A stretch of 64,000 nucleotides of DNA from Atherix ibis (Eukaryota > Arthropoda > Insecta > Diptera > Athericidae): positions 60,463,920 to 60,527,919 of the forward strand of contig OY282606.1 of NCBI GenBank assembly GCA_958298945.1, written 5' to 3'. Within the stretch, counting starts at the first letter, position 1; the number at the start of each line of letters is the position of its first letter. Positions 50,801 to 63,911 of the stretch are shown piece by piece. The translations under genes and the position numbers were made by a program. The notes beneath the pieces are model-generated. The model made no database searches and was not told where the DNA came from. It saw nothing but the letters and a program-made list of their open reading frames with translations.

Positions 50801-52500
50801 TTTTATCGATTATTTTATAAGCATAATTTATTATATGATAACAGTCTTTGGTAATTCAGGAAAAAGTATATAAATAAATGAATAAGTAAATAATTTGCTA
50901 TTTTAAATGTTTTTAATATGAGGGATTATTCAATTGATATGATGGATTTTTCAATGTGATTGTCGCTACATTTATTACTTGTTCGATAACAATCTGTAGA
51001 TTAAGTTATAGTTCAATGATAAATAGTTATTTATTTGCTTCTGAATTTGCATATTATTATTCTGTATGACAGATGATTTTAGTAAATTGGTTTCACATAT
51101 TCGCTTCCATTATCACTTAAAGCATTCTACAATTTGTCTTACCATTAACTTTGGATAGACTATGATGGAGTAAGAGAAAGTAAATAATTTTTTTTTGTAA
51201 TTATAAAGTACACCAAACAGAGTCGAAGATTGTATTGATAATAAGAATAAATATTAATATTTTAAAGCTATTGTCTTATTTCAACAACGTAGGTATTTTT
51301 TTTAATAAGATCTATTATTTGATTATTTAGAATGAATAAAACTAAAAATTTTGGGAGAGTATCTGAGCTTTGCTTTCAAAACTTTTCATGGGACTCCGGA
51401 TGTTTTAGTTCTCTCTGATTTCTAAAATCTTCACAATCTTATGCCCCGAAAACAATTACGATTTGTAGCTTTACTTCCACTCGGAAAGATCGAGAAATTT
51501 GTTGATTCGAAAAATTAAACGCGATTGCGAGGAGTAAAGAAATGTCATTTGATCTGATTAGTTTTTTAGTTTTTTATTTGAATATTAAGCTTAATTCAAT
51601 TTTTTTCTATTAACATTATATATATTAAATTTCAATTTCAACAAATTAGCTACATTAAAAATATAAGGATGTCGGCGGCAGTACCACGAACTGGCTGAGC
51701 TAAAAATTAGAGATTAAACTTCAAAATTTTTGAAACCTTCACAATCAATTGTGCTTAGTTTTTGAATGTACCAATTGTTTAAACGAAATCAGTTGTAGTT
51801 ATAGTTATTTCGGAGCATTATCACTTATGAATTTGCATTTTTGAACTTTACCTGAACAAAAATTACCGTAAAGCGCTCATATTGCATAGGAAAAATAATG
51901 AATACGCACTTTCTACAATTAAAAAGTAAACAAAAATGAAATTGCCGGGATATGTTAGTGCTGTATTAATACTACTGAAGAATGAAACGAAAATCTCTTG
52001 TTTTAAAATGAATGGTCTTCTGGGAGATCAAATTTTCGATTTTGCAATATTAAAGTGATGATTTTCACTTCATTTATGAGGATAATCAATATATCTGGGA
52101 TAAAAATCTTTAACTGAAAACGACAGTAAATTGCTAAAGGAGCTAATTTCTCTAACGCGATTTTAATAGAGTTGAGGTAATTGGATGCCTAAAATTAGAA
52201 TCTTCTGAACAATTTAAATAGAAAATCGATCACAATTAAAACTTGAGAAAAATTCAGAGTTTACAAAGATTGTTCAATATCAAAATCATCGTCACAAATA
52301 TCTTTTTCCAAATCATTAACAATTTTCTTTTTAATAGAGTTTTCTAATAGGGGCCATATTTAAAATTTCAAAATCCGCAACTGTCAGAAGTATTCATGCT
52401 TCAACTACGCTTGGAAAGCATCCAAATTTTTGTCAAAATAATCGTTCTTTTATTTCAACTTATCGTGCAATTTTTCTAATTTATTGTCGTAGATGAAGCG
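47815..52500 (+). other. AT-rich hdc 3' UTR and downstream sequence, no gene seen
   Basis: No coding gene is visible. Poly(A) signals AATAAA occur at 47909-47914 and about 48106, and again further on (about 50874, 51246), so 3' ends could be short or several kb long. A perfect 21-bp hairpin lies at 48515-48561. The sequence is T-rich with few repeats, in contrast to the introns, which fits a long 3' UTR, but the end cannot be fixed from sequence. Confidence 0.45.
48515..48561. repeat. perfect 21-bp hairpin with 5-nt loop, 3' of hdc
   Basis: Arms 48515-48535 and 48541-48561 are exact reverse complements (arm includes TATGTAGGGAGGAAT). Loop GCGCT. It lies about 700 bp after the hdc stop and would be transcribed if the 3' UTR is long. 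Confidence 0.95.
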
Positions 52501-52529
52501 AATTTGCATCTCTCTGGATCGGTGAATTA

Positions 52530-52640
52530 ACAATATATGCCACATAGGCAAAGTTTATATATCACATAGGCAAAGAATAAAATTATTTTTAATTACACTA
52601 CAATCACATAGGCAAAGAATAAAATTATTTTTTCAAAATG
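52530..52640. repeat. short tandem repeat CACATAGGCAAAG
   Basis: Three spaced copies of a unit with CACATAGGCAAAG, two of them extended by AATAAAATTATTTTT. A similar unit occurs inside the copia-like remnant at about 56222-56250. Confidence 0.8.
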
Positions 52641-53045
52641 AGGAAGGGGTTGCCATTACTGTTGATAGTGGGCGGCTCAGATCGATGATAACAAACGTTT
52701 TTGTTGCCTGATTTGGAAGATATTAATTTAACGAATATGTTAAAATCGAAAAGTTAAGAGAGTCGATCATTTCAAGAAATGTGGATGTGAAATTGCCTTA
52801 AAGAAGTTGGGATTTAACACTTTTCAACTTCTTGTGAGATTATTTGTAGTCATTGGTCTATGTCAATAAAGCAGCAACCCTTGAAACATTAAAATTGAAT
52901 ATTAATCATCAAATACGTGAAATTAGGCCGGATTTATTGCACAAAGTGGTCGAAAATTGGAATCATCGTATTCAGTTATGTAAACGACGCAGAGGCGGCC
53001 ATTTGTATGATGTTATTTTCAGAACATAATTGCATCGATTATACT
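52641..53045 (+). pseudogene. decayed DDE (Tc1/mariner superfamily) transposase C-terminal part
   Basis: Broken frames end in a KAATLETLKLNINHQIREIRP-like stretch, then VVENWNHRI and RRGGHLYDVIF, the usual tail of the LWG-type DDE transposases also seen at 5243-5479. The front half is missing. Confidence 0.55.
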
Positions 53046-55120
53046 TCGAAATAAAATAATCAATTTTGCTCTGCTACATTTAGTCTTTGTTTTATTTGGA
53101 AAAAAACATATCACTCTTATTAAAAAACCCTTTATAAACAGTTTTCTCCTTGAATTTTATATTTTTTAGTGTAGATTTGGAAATGGAAGATTAAGAAATC
53201 GAAATGGATTTCGTGTATCTTCCATATGCATTCTTGTTATAATACACTAAATTACAATATAAGGGGGTATACACTTAATTCTTTTTGTCGAAGAGGCAGA
53301 TACTCAGTAGAGTTAAATAATTTTTTTATTTAATCAAATAAAATATTTGGGGCATTTAAATATGAAGCTATTTTTTCTTTTATATTTACATGATTAAATG
53401 ACTATTTTCTTTCATCAACATTAAAAAGATAACATCAAACATATTGTATATGTGAATGTTTACAGCAGATTCAATATATAAATGATAGTTTTAAAGACTG
53501 GATTGCAACGAAAAAATGCGGATGGGTTGCTAATAAACTTTTAAAAAAAGTTGGAAAATTGAATAACTTTTTTTTATTCTACGTAGAGCATCTATATTAA
53601 CTCATTGTTCTATGGTATTATGCCATTTAAAACCCTATATTTTGACGAAATGAGCACATAAATGACATCCGCGAGAAAAAAAGAACCAAATGCTAGTGTT
53701 TTGGAATAAAGTATTGTTTATAATAAGGAAAATTCGAGTGCTAAACAATTTCTAAAATATGTAATTATAGAATTCGGTTCGTATAATTGTTTTTCGTTAT
53801 AGTTAATTATAAGATAATTAGAATGCGAAACATTCTTAGTAAATATACCGCTGTTAAAAGAGGTTTTATTCTGTACAGAGATTCAAATAATGTCGTTTTG
53901 TCTAGTTTGTCAACTTTTAGCTGTGAAATTCCTAACATAATCGTTTATTTTGTTAGTCATTAATTGAAAATGAACTACGAGTACTACACGTATGAAACTT
54001 ATAATATTAATGCGTTTTCTTTTAAGCGATTTTCAAGTCCTTGGTGTGAGTCTAAAGAGATTGAATAAAGTACTCTGCTTAAACTTACATCCGGAAACCA
54101 ATAGCAAATATCTTTTCGAGTGTAAATCTATTATTGCTCTGTAATATTATAAAAAAATTTTTTATGTATATTTATATACTTTTTTGCTACATGTATTAAA
54201 TGCTTACCGAACAAAGCATATGGAAATTAAGAATAATTGAATTATAAATATTCCAGTTATTAGTATGCGAGTTATTTTATTGAATTTCGTTAATAAAAAT
54301 TGTTAATAAATCGTTAATTTTTGTCTTTGGCTAGAAATATCAATTCTGTACGGTTAATATGAAAAAAATTATACAACTATGTAAAGACAAAAGTAAATTG
54401 ATCTAAATTAGTGTGTTCTTAAATTATTATACAATATATTGTATAATAATTCTGCCTACAATTATACGCGATTGTTATAAGTTGACATAGAAAAAATTTA
54501 CATAGCTATAATAAGAAATTTGTGCGCATTTATTGATATATGAATATAAAACGACAATTTTTTTAAGGTTCATTTACTTATTATATTGACTTTTTGTCAA
54601 AAAATACCGCACTTGTAATTGTGCTGCCAAAAATAAGAATATTAATTTATCCAATTTATTTTGATATAGAGCTTAGACGAACTTCTTTTAATTTGCACAA
54701 ATATGGGTTCATAAATTTAGCCACTATCGGTCGTTTTGAGACAGATATATGCATATATATATGCACAAGCTAGTAGTCACTATTTTATTGCCCAGCGCTT
54801 TGATGAATTGCACCATTTTTGTAAATAAATTCATTTTTTAAAATACTCGCATATTAATAAATAGAACGTAAATAATATTTTGATTATAAGCAAAATATTT
54901 TAATTAATTTTGTTAAGGATAAATTAAGGATAAGCTGATCTTTACCTATAGTATAATGTATAATGACTTATAGTATCGATCTCTCAATCGCTGTATAATT
55001 TCTATACGTAATAAAAGCTTAATAAACTGTCACTGCCGGTGTTTCTATTTAAATAATAACAGTTTATGTGCCTAGAGTAATGTAAAATTATAAGGGTTAG
55101 CGTATTTGTCGGATGAAGGT
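53046..55120. other. intergenic AT-rich DNA
   Basis: No gene. A 30-bp perfect AT palindrome at 54422-54451. Confidence 0.6.
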
Positions 55121-55203
55121 CTCATGTGTATAAAATCTGTCGTATTGAACTTTATTTAGACGTGGAAAACGTCGCAATTTATATTCCACATTCGAAAATT
55201 AAG

Positions 55204-56640
55204 ATGGCTGCATCGATAAAGATCGACCTACTGACAAATAGATACTATGAAATGTGGAAACTTCACATGGAAGCAATTCTGAAGAAGAATGAACTGTGGG
55301 GTTTTATTTCCGGTGAAACGCCGAAGCCAGCAGACTCCGAAACCGACGAATTGACATAATAGTTATAGATAGACATCTTATTAACCATTATTGCTAGTGA
55401 ATTACGAGGTCTCGACGAATAAGGATCATCGGAGGCAAACTGGGATAAAATAAAATCCATCTACGAGCCTAAAGGAGCAGCGCGAAATATTCACTTAAGA
55501 AGAAATGAGTGAAAGTGTGTTTGCAAGAAGAAATGGAAATGGATGATAATATGACTTGAGAACTCACATTATAGAGTTTTGTGAAACTGCAAAGAACCTG
55601 GGGAAGATTGGCTTGTTACTTCCAAATGAACTATTAATATATCGCTATTGTGTAGCTTACCAGAATCATTTGCCATGTTCTGGGAGTCGATGGATGCGCG
55701 TGATGAACTTCCATCATTTGAAGTACTCTAAATGAAATTGTTCGAACGTCACCAAAGTAAGAATGTTGAGAATTACAACAGCCAAGATGCGATTTACTCC
55801 AGAAAATTGAATAGTTAACGACAGTATAAACGAAGCCTAATGCCTGAGACTTTGGACTCAAGGAAAAGAAACAAGAAGGAAACAAAGTGTTTTCGCTGTG
55901 GTCGTATGGGCCACATGATATGAAAATGCCGTGCAAATTAAGAGGGAAAACCGAAATTTAGGGCACGCCAACTAGGACACCGATATATTGATTCGGACAC
56001 AAATCAGTGAAGCAACTTCACAACGATGTTAAATACCACTGAAAAAATGATGTTGAATCAAAAGGCGATGTCGGTGTGGTGTACTGATAGTGGATGCACG
56101 GGACATTATGCTACCAGAAGAATTTGTTCAAGGAGTTGAAATACACGTAAACAAAAAGTGTCTCGATGAGTGGTGTAATGTGCTCATGCCTACAGTGTAT
56201 ACTGTAATGCATCACCACACTACAATAACATAGGCAAAGAATAATTTTATTTTGTATTAATAAATTTTAAATAAGATAGTTGAATAGTTAAGTTCAACTC
56301 AATAATATTAAAAATATGAAAATTGTCAGAGAAGTTACGTGAAAGGCATATCAGTTTGAAGCCGCAACTTTTATAAGTGGCATCAACGATTGGGACAACT
56401 TAATTAGCGCGGCTTAAAGGTAATGGCCAAAAGTGGTCTTGTGCATGGGTTGAAATTCCAAAGCAATAAAAAATTATCAGTGTCAGAACTGTGTAAGTGA
56501 GAAACAAACATGTTTTCCTAAAGGCAGTAAAGATCGCACAAAAGACTTACTAGAGATTATGCACAACGGATGTGAGGTATATTTTACGAAAAACAAAAGT
56601 TTCCACGCAATAAGAAAACAATGTCAAATTTATGAACGAA
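55204..56640 (+). pseudogene. copia-like (Ty1) retrotransposon remnant: gag, protease, pre-integrase
   Basis: Copia gag start at ATG 55204 (MAASIKIDLL, YEMWKLHMEAIL, LWGFISGE). A zinc knuckle C-x2-C-x4-H-x4-C sits at 55888-55930 with a stop inside it. The aspartic protease site VWCTDSGCTGH is at 56074-56106 (usual DSGAT changed to DSGCT). A GAG-pre-integrase block with HQRLGQLN, LKVMAKSGLVHGLKF is at about 56385-56460. Many stops. LTRs and RT not found. Confidence 0.8.
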
Positions 56641-57612
56641 CCAGCATGGAGGCGTGAATTTAATTTAAGGAAATACTCGATGAAGAAAGTATTAGTGATG
56701 GTGAGATAATAAACAACTTGAGTGAGCCTAGTAGTGTTAATAAAAAAAGGTGCAACGACGACGAAATGTGCGATAGTTTCGTGGAAAGAAATAGTGGAAC
56801 CTGTAAAAAGAAGAAGAGGTTGTCAAAGACTAGTTCACAGCGATTAAGTAGGGAGATCTTAGATTAAAGAAGAACTGGATAGGCCTCTACACAAAAATTC
56901 TGTCGGAATTTTGTGGCAATACATTCGTAGAACGCACACACATGCAATACAAAAGAAACGGCGTAAATCATTGGGGGCTAATTTTAAACTTCAATATGCG
57001 ATTGAAGCGGTTTGTTGAAAACCATTTTGATTGATATGTGATGTCATCTATGCGTAAACAAATAGATGTTTTAAAGTTGCGGATTTGGTTGTTTGATTGA
57101 ATTTGTTTTAGAAATTTGAAATAAAACACAGTATTTTATTTTAAAATATTTATTTATTTATTATATATTTTCATTTTATTTATTTCACTATATATTATTT
57201 ATTAAAACAGAATTATAAGGTGCAAGAGTATATAAAAATAGAAATTGCAAGTTATTTGATTATATCAAAACAATTATGCGCACAAATAAAAATTCATTAA
57301 AAAAAAGCATTCATTACATAGAATATTACATCAAGTTGTTAATATGATACAAGTTAATTGTATACAACATTATAGCAAAATGCTTTAAAACTAAATTACA
57401 AGATGAAAAATTTAATGTACTTAAATAATTAATAACTAATATTCTAAAAAAAAAGAAAACATACATATGTGCACAAATATAAATTAATTTCAAAAATGCA
57501 AAATAAATTAAATGAGAGAATGTGATATTATGTTTATGTTGAAATAAAACCACACCGCAACTTAGTAAATATAAATTTTAATGTAAAACTAGCATAAGTA
57601 CATACAAAAACC
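56641..57612. other. intergenic DNA after the copia remnant
   Basis: 56641-57010 may still be decayed retroelement. 57010-57612 is AT-rich and may contain the 3' UTR of the - strand THAP gene. Confidence 0.4.
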
Positions 57613-58333
57613 TTAATTAAAATATAAAAAAACTTTCTTTGTTGACGAGTCCTCGCATTCACTGCTGTTATTAGGGACCTACAAAAATAGAAGTAATTAA
57701 TGCAAAATTGCTTTAAGTCTAGGTTCCTTTTTTATTATTAATTTTGTAGTATTAAAACTTACCGTACGACTATTCCATATAGAAAATACGGAGGGAACAG
57801 CATTTCTTTCTAATTTCCTCCTGCTCGCTCCTACTTTTATGCCTGCTCTATGAAAGTGGAGCGAGCACACAACGTCCCGATTCTTGGGAATACCGTATAC
57901 TGCTGCCACAATCCACTTTTCCCTCAACCATTTATTTTGTGGGAACCTGTAAAGTTAACATATAAATATACGTTCGTAACATTTACTTTTACAATCAAGA
58001 ATTAAGAGAAATTCACGTATTTTTTGCACTATCAAAAAAAATCGGTCCCTTAAACTTTCTTACACACACTTTATATACACCGGCACTGTACTATTTTATG
58101 GTAAACATTGAACTGTCAACATCGGATTTGTTTACATTTATTCAATGCCGAACTTTTCATTTTTTTAATAACTTTTCAATAAAATAAATCACTAAAAGGC
58201 ATTAAGGCACATCACAAATAAAGTATTTCTTATTTTATTTGGCAAAAATAAAGATGTCAACTTACCGAAAGAAAGAAATTCCCGGTTTCCTCATTTCTTC
58301 GTATGAGAAGCATTTATTCACGAAACACTTCAT
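57613..58333 (-). CDS. THAP-domain protein, three coding exons, about 105 residues
   Basis: Coding exons on the - strand: 58333-58266 (ATG, 22 codons plus 2 bases, donor CG|GTAAGT), 57946-57763 (acceptor TTTACAG, donor ACG|GTAAGT) and 57678-57613 (acceptor TTTTTGTAG, stop TAA). Phases agree at both junctions. The joined product has all THAP zinc ligands: Cys3-x4-Cys8, then 41 residues, Cys50-x2-His53. It also has the FP turn after the first intron, the invariant Trp region (LREKWIVA) and the AVPSVF end motif. THAP domains are sequence-specific DNA-binding zinc fingers found in host regulators and in P-element-type transposases. Only a short tail follows the domain, so further exons or a domesticated fragment are possible. 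It is convergent with hdc. The target is unknown. Confidence 0.75.
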
Positions 58334-59311
58334 TTTCTGGAATAAAAAATTGGTATTAAGTTTTATTAATAATATAACTATTTATAAAAATACTTACTTT
58401 TTCGTAAATACTTCAAAATATATAAAAATTACCGTTTAAATTTCACTTTCCTTTGTCACACAATAACAACTTCACAATTAAGATCCCTTAAGTCTCCCCT
58501 TTCATGGAGAATTAAAGTTTTAAAACTCTCCGAAAGTCTACAAAATTGAGGCGCTTTATATTTGAATGATATTTACGAATAATAATAATAAACCTAAAAG
58601 AGAATTCCATTTCATATCAAAAGTTTGTACAAAAAATAAAAATTGCCAATTGTTGTGTGTTGTGTTTAAATTGTATTTCAATAACTGAATTAAAATGAAT
58701 ATAAATTATGGTTTTGCGATTCAATAAATTTGTATTACGACAACTAGATGGCAGTTAGTGTCATGTCTACATAAAAAAATCTAAGCAAAGCTATGCCAAG
58801 TGGCGAGAAATGGCAACAACGGGATAGCAAAACGGGAATTCCCACACAAAATTGCGTATACATATACGGTCAGGGCCTATCCAGGTATTCTTTAATCTAA
58901 GCAAAAAACAAATGAAGTTGGAACGTGTGTGGCGTGGTCGGCCAACCGTGTGGGTCACATTAGTTTTCATATAATCTGAGCGCAAAACAAAAACTTTCAA
59001 TGGGCATATGTGGATTTAGGAACGGTTAATATAATATCAACAACATGGCATCAATCAGAGTCACACTAATACAGCGATAGTTATCGTCGGAATTGTGTTC
59101 AATATTTACCAGAAAGAAAGAACAAAATTGCTACGACAAAGAAAGCGACATTTAGTTGTCGCTATCAACATCTTAAAACTTTCCGTAACCTTATAGGGAT
59201 GATGTCAGAATTGTGGTCTTATTTGCATTAGTATCTCAATGAGATTCGTTATTCCATATTAAGAGAGTTGGACAAATACAATTCCTAAATTAGCAGACAC
59301 CTCTCTATCTG
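58334..59311. other. intergenic DNA, weakly repetitive
   Basis: 58912-58950 is GC-rich (GTGTGTGGCGTGGTCGGCCAA) and resembles the inverse of about 59648-59675 (GTCGGCCAACTGCCCCACAC), so 58912-59720 may be one element bounded by inverted ends. Not proven. Confidence 0.35.
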
Positions 59312-59495
59312 GTAAAAATACCAGATGGTAAAAAATACTTCAATGGTAAAACTCTCTCCAAAGTTCATTATTAACAACATCTATTTGTCGAACACTGCGA
59401 TGTGTAAAAATACCAGATGGTAAAAAATACTTCAATGGTAAAACCCTCTCCAAAGTTCATTATTAACAACAGCCATTTGTCGAACACTGCGATGT
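59312..59495. repeat. 92-bp tandem duplication
   Basis: Copies 59312-59403 and 59404-59495 differ at only a few positions (ACTCTC/ACCCTC, ATCTATT/GCCATT). Inside the possible inverted-end element noted above. Confidence 0.9.
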
Positions 59496-60208
59496 ATTCA
59501 ACACAAAAACCGAAAAACAAATGATGACATACGGTTGTCACATCTTGCCTATACACAGCCAACTTCAGCTACCAACCATTACCACCGCCCATAAAAATCA
59601 AAATATTTTGATTTTCTTCCAACCAACTCACCCACCATCAAAATAGTCGGCCAACTGCCCCACACACGATACAATTTGCCTAGTCGGCCGACCAAGTTGG
59701 CCTGTGTGTGGGCCACTTAAGAGAGTAAGTAATAAATTCCTACACCAACACAACTAAGAATGCAATGCGTACACAAAATCTGGTATGTTTAGTGAGAGGA
59801 ATATTGAAAATAGTTCATTGGATTGCACAATTATCGCGAAATTGCATAGAAACAATACAAATCTGCTAACTTTTTAATTAACGTATTTTTTCAAATGGAA
59901 ATTTTTAAAGTAATATAAAGCCTTCAGAAATCTACAGAAAACGAATTAACAAAGTTCACAAAAGAACTAAGCTTAAACATAAATTTTGATTTCGTCTCCA
60001 AACAATGCAAGAACAATTTTGAAACCCACTATTCGAAAAGAATATTCCTTCGTAAGGTATGGAGGGGTAAACATATTTTATCATTTTACGGAACCAAAAT
60101 CAACACAAGAATATGATCAAAATACTGCGATAGATGTTTTATAATCGCAATGCCTGGTTATGATATTGTGTATTGTAAGTTAATATGGTATTATAAAACT
60201 AAGATTAC
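59496..60208. other. intergenic DNA, no gene recognised
   Basis: Contains the GC-rich GTCGGCCGACCAAGTTGGCC stretch at about 59683-59703. Otherwise AT-rich. Confidence 0.4.
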
Positions 60209-60980
60209 ACATTCCCTGTAATGTGCGATTTTCTCCTGTAAATAATTCGCTGTCAAATTGTTCTTTTCTACGAACAGCTCATCGGTATATTACACTGTTC
60301 GTGCAAATGAACGTTTTTTTCTCTACGCCGAGCAATTTTTATTCGTGGCAAGAAGGGACATTTCACGAACCTATACATGATTTAATCTTGCGTACTTGTA
60401 CATATACATGTACACGGGGACGCACGATTAAACCATGTATAGGTACGAACTCATAATTTCCGAGTCGTTTATTTTGACATTAGACAGTATATTTATTTTG
60501 TATATGATTTATAACTATTATTTAATATTTATAATGTAAAGTTGTTTTGATTTATGCCAAGTGAAGCTTACCTGATGAATATTTAAAAATAAAGACAAAA
60601 ACTAGTGTTATGTAGTGTACAGCAAAATATTATTCGCGTTTAAATTTATAAATAAATTCGTACGCTTATAAATTTAAAAAATTAGTTTAATAAAATGACA
60701 GTGCCAGTGAAACAGGAAATATTAATGTTGAAATTAATATCGAATTAAATGTTTACTAAAATAAATAAACGTATTGAAATAATTAAAAAAAAAATAAGTG
60801 TAAAGACGTCATTCATAATGCAGAGTAAATAAAATAAGAATAGCAGCGAACAACTAGAGAATTCACCAATAAAAAATGCCAAACCATCAAAGTGATTAAA
60901 ATGGAATTACAACATGCTGAAATTCTTATTTGCTCGCTTAAATTGCTCGTGCATCGCCATTAATTATTCTTGAAGTTGTA
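60209..60980. repeat. dispersed repeat family Y, copy 2
   Basis: The longer relative of 22091-22610, same orientation. It is expanded by about 250 bp between the CGCTTATAAATTT and TTGCTCGC blocks, with an internal TGTACATATACATGTACA palindrome-like part at about 60397-60414. Coding capacity not recognised. Confidence 0.65.
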
Positions 60981-61645
60981 AACTAACACATATTGAACAT
61001 TTGGCCTAACAGTTATTTCGGTCTGATAATCTCTGAGTCATTTTCAATTATTGCAGTTTCATTACTTTTTCATAAACCCCTAAATTACATATAGTACTCT
61101 AATTATAATTCATCAGATAACGAAACTTCATTATAATTCAGATCATTAAGACACATCATTTTCATTGCGCTTGTTGCCTAATCAATATACTCGTATATTG
61201 TCATGTTTTTATCACTATAATACCCACCAAATGGCATATTTGCCCCAATTATTTAAATTTGATCAATATCCACACTTATCTATCATCCAATTTAATAATT
61301 TAATAGAACTTTCCAATTATCTTTTGTACACATCCACAGCTACCTCTTTCATTAAAATAATCCCAAGCTAAAACTCTTTGGATACAACTAATAACATTTT
61401 TATTTGTGAATTTATCTGCCTATTGAAAAAGACTTCAATTTATATAAAAAGCGCATTAATTTCAAAAAAATTTTAAAAGTTTGTACATCACCGTTATACC
61501 AAAATAGTTGTAGCACGATTGTATGCTGCGATCAATTTATGATTAACGTCATTTCTATTTTAAAAATTGTCCAAACTTGTAAGTTGTAAATCGGGTTCCA
61601 TTACCTGAAACTAAAGCTACGGGTAAACAAAAAACACTGAATATC
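60981..61645. other. intergenic AT-rich DNA
   Basis: Nothing recognised. Confidence 0.5.
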
Positions 61646-61649
61646 TTAT

Positions 61650-62291
61650 CTTACTGAATATCGCACTGCGGCGTATCACCCACAACCCAATGGACTCCCG
61701 CAATTAAATATCATGCCAATGCATCAAATTGGTCTGACATTCTTCCATTACTTCTACTCAGTCTTCAAACGATGTTCAAACCGGATTTAATGCTTCGCCG
61801 GCTGAAATGATTTTTGGTCAAACACTATGAATTCCTGGAGATTTTCTCGAGACAGCTCCACTCACAAAAAACACGTCGGACTTTGTCACTGAACTTGGCA
61901 ACATGATGAAAAATTTCAATAATTATTATGTACAGAAAAGCCTAGCAGATTCACCCACGTGTTTCTGCGTGATGACAAAGTACGCCCGCCACTCAAATAA
62001 CCTTACGACGGCCCATTCAAAGTTGTTCGCCGAACACTTAAAAATTTCGACATTATTGTCGATGGTATCGAAAAAACCGTCACAATTGACAGACTGAAAG
62101 CAGCCGTCGTCGAAAATTTTATAGAACCGCCAACCAATATAATCAATGATTCGACAAAAAAAACGGACATTGACAACAATAATAAAAATATTACCTTAGA
62201 CACTAAGATTTCCAAAAATTCTTTACCAAAACAAACCCGTTCGGAGAGAATTATTCGTCCACCGAACAGATTCGTTCATTTTTTAAGGTAA
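61650..62291 (+). pseudogene. gypsy-like (Ty3) pol 3' end: integrase C-terminal part
   Basis: An AYHPQPNG-like segment at about 61670-61700 (usual QANG.VER), NWSDILPLLLLSLQT-like sequence near 61725-61770, AEMIFGQTL near 61803-61830, then FLRDDKVRPPLK followed by the PYDGPFKVV module (GPY/F) at about 61964-62025 and IDRLKAAVV. The pol frame ends at TAA 62289-62291. Several stops and frameshifts. Only the last third of the element is present. Confidence 0.8.
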
Positions 62292-62300
62292 GCAAGTCAC

Positions 62301-62600
62301 TGGTGGGGGAGTATGTTGCAATTGGACTCAAAAACTAAACCATTCAAAGAAATACAACATGCACACAACATGCATACTACACATACCCATTAGCATTAAC
62401 TTGTATACGGGTGACCACGATGGCAACAAATGTGCGTTATACTTAATTGACAAATAATAGTTTAAATAAATAATGTTAAAAAGTAATATTTGTTCATTTA
62501 TGTGAAATATATTTATCATATTTAGTTGGTTATATTAAAAACCACAGATTTATTGTTCAGTAGTCGGATCACTTCTAAGTTGACCACATATCTATGAAAA
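62301..62600 (+). mobile_element. probable polypurine tract and 3' LTR of the gypsy-like element
   Basis: GGTGGGGGAG at 62302-62311 sits 10 bp after the pol stop, where a polypurine tract is expected, and is followed by AGTATGTTGCAATTGG as the likely LTR start. AATAAA-like signals lie at about 62464. The LTR's right edge could not be fixed, and the end given is a guess. Confidence 0.5.
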
Positions 62601-63911
62601 TAAGACTAGTCTTGGCTTCGAAAAATATGCCAGTTCATAGTATGCAATAACCTCTACCGAAGCTGACAAGTTTTTCAATTCAGAATTGTTCAAAAACACT
62701 TTCCTGATCACCGATATACTTTTCTTCTTCGTTCGTGTTCCCGAGCGAATTCGGGACGCGTGGTATGGTAAATTTATGACAACTTGTTGATCCTTAAAAG
62801 AAAAGGTTTTATCGCTGTAGTACTATGTCGGACTTCATCGAGTTTATCAAAGATAAAGTGTTTTTATAGGACGACAAATTTTAATTATTATAGAATGATT
62901 CCTTACGGTGAGAAACGGACTACACTCGAAGTGGAAATTGTTTTTACATATGGAAACATTTATAATATATTCACATATCTGGACCGAAATGGAGAAAAGT
63001 AAAGACAAACAAGTTATTGTTAAAAACTGCTTATTGCAAGAAAATTAAAAATTTGGCAATAAACAGAAATTTATTTTAAATGCAATCGGATAAAATATTA
63101 CTCGATTCAAGAGTTTTTTCTGCAATGACAATAATAAGAAAAATATTTTCTCTAATTTACTATACAAGATTGATTTCTGATAGTTTAACCAATATGAATG
63201 CGAATTGTATGTTAATTGGAGTATTGTTCTTTCCTGTGCGACCTAATCATGCAAATGTAACGCTTACAGAGTCAGAAATCGATTGCTTAAAAGGTGATAG
63301 CTTAGAATTAATAATTGTATTTCTAATAATGTAACTTGATATGATTTGAAAAAGTTGTATATTTGTTACTATTTTTTAATTACTTTGAGGATCTAATTAT
63401 TTTTCTTTCCTTATTTAAAACTTTAAAATATCTTGTACTAAATGTAAAATTATTGTTTATGATTTACCTAGAATGTAGCTGCTGTAGGAATAATCTTTGA
63501 AGTTTTTCTATATGATAATTATTTGAAAATATCAAATTATAGACAAAAATTATTAAAAAAACAAACTATCATTTGTGAAAATTCAATAGAAAATAAAAGC
63601 TAAAATACAAATTAAATTAGTATGTAAAAGATAATGAAAATTTTTTATAACACTAAATAAAAATATTTATATTGCTTAAAAATATTGTCGTGAATGTGCT
63701 CTATTGACTCATAACGGAATTTAAAGAATTTAGGTTGATTCATTGAATTGTTTGAAGAAAAATCAATACAATATTAAAATAGTCTTAATACAACTTTGCT
63801 ATACAAAGTTATTATAAAAAAAATCAAGAAAACTGTTACATTAATTTAAAAAAAAATGTTACATTAATTTAATTCAAATTATAAAGAGCTTTTATGGCAG
63901 ACACTTAATAT
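62601..63911. other. intergenic AT-rich DNA
   Basis: No domain is recognisable in the small frames at 62784 and 63080. Nothing else seen. Confidence 0.5.
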
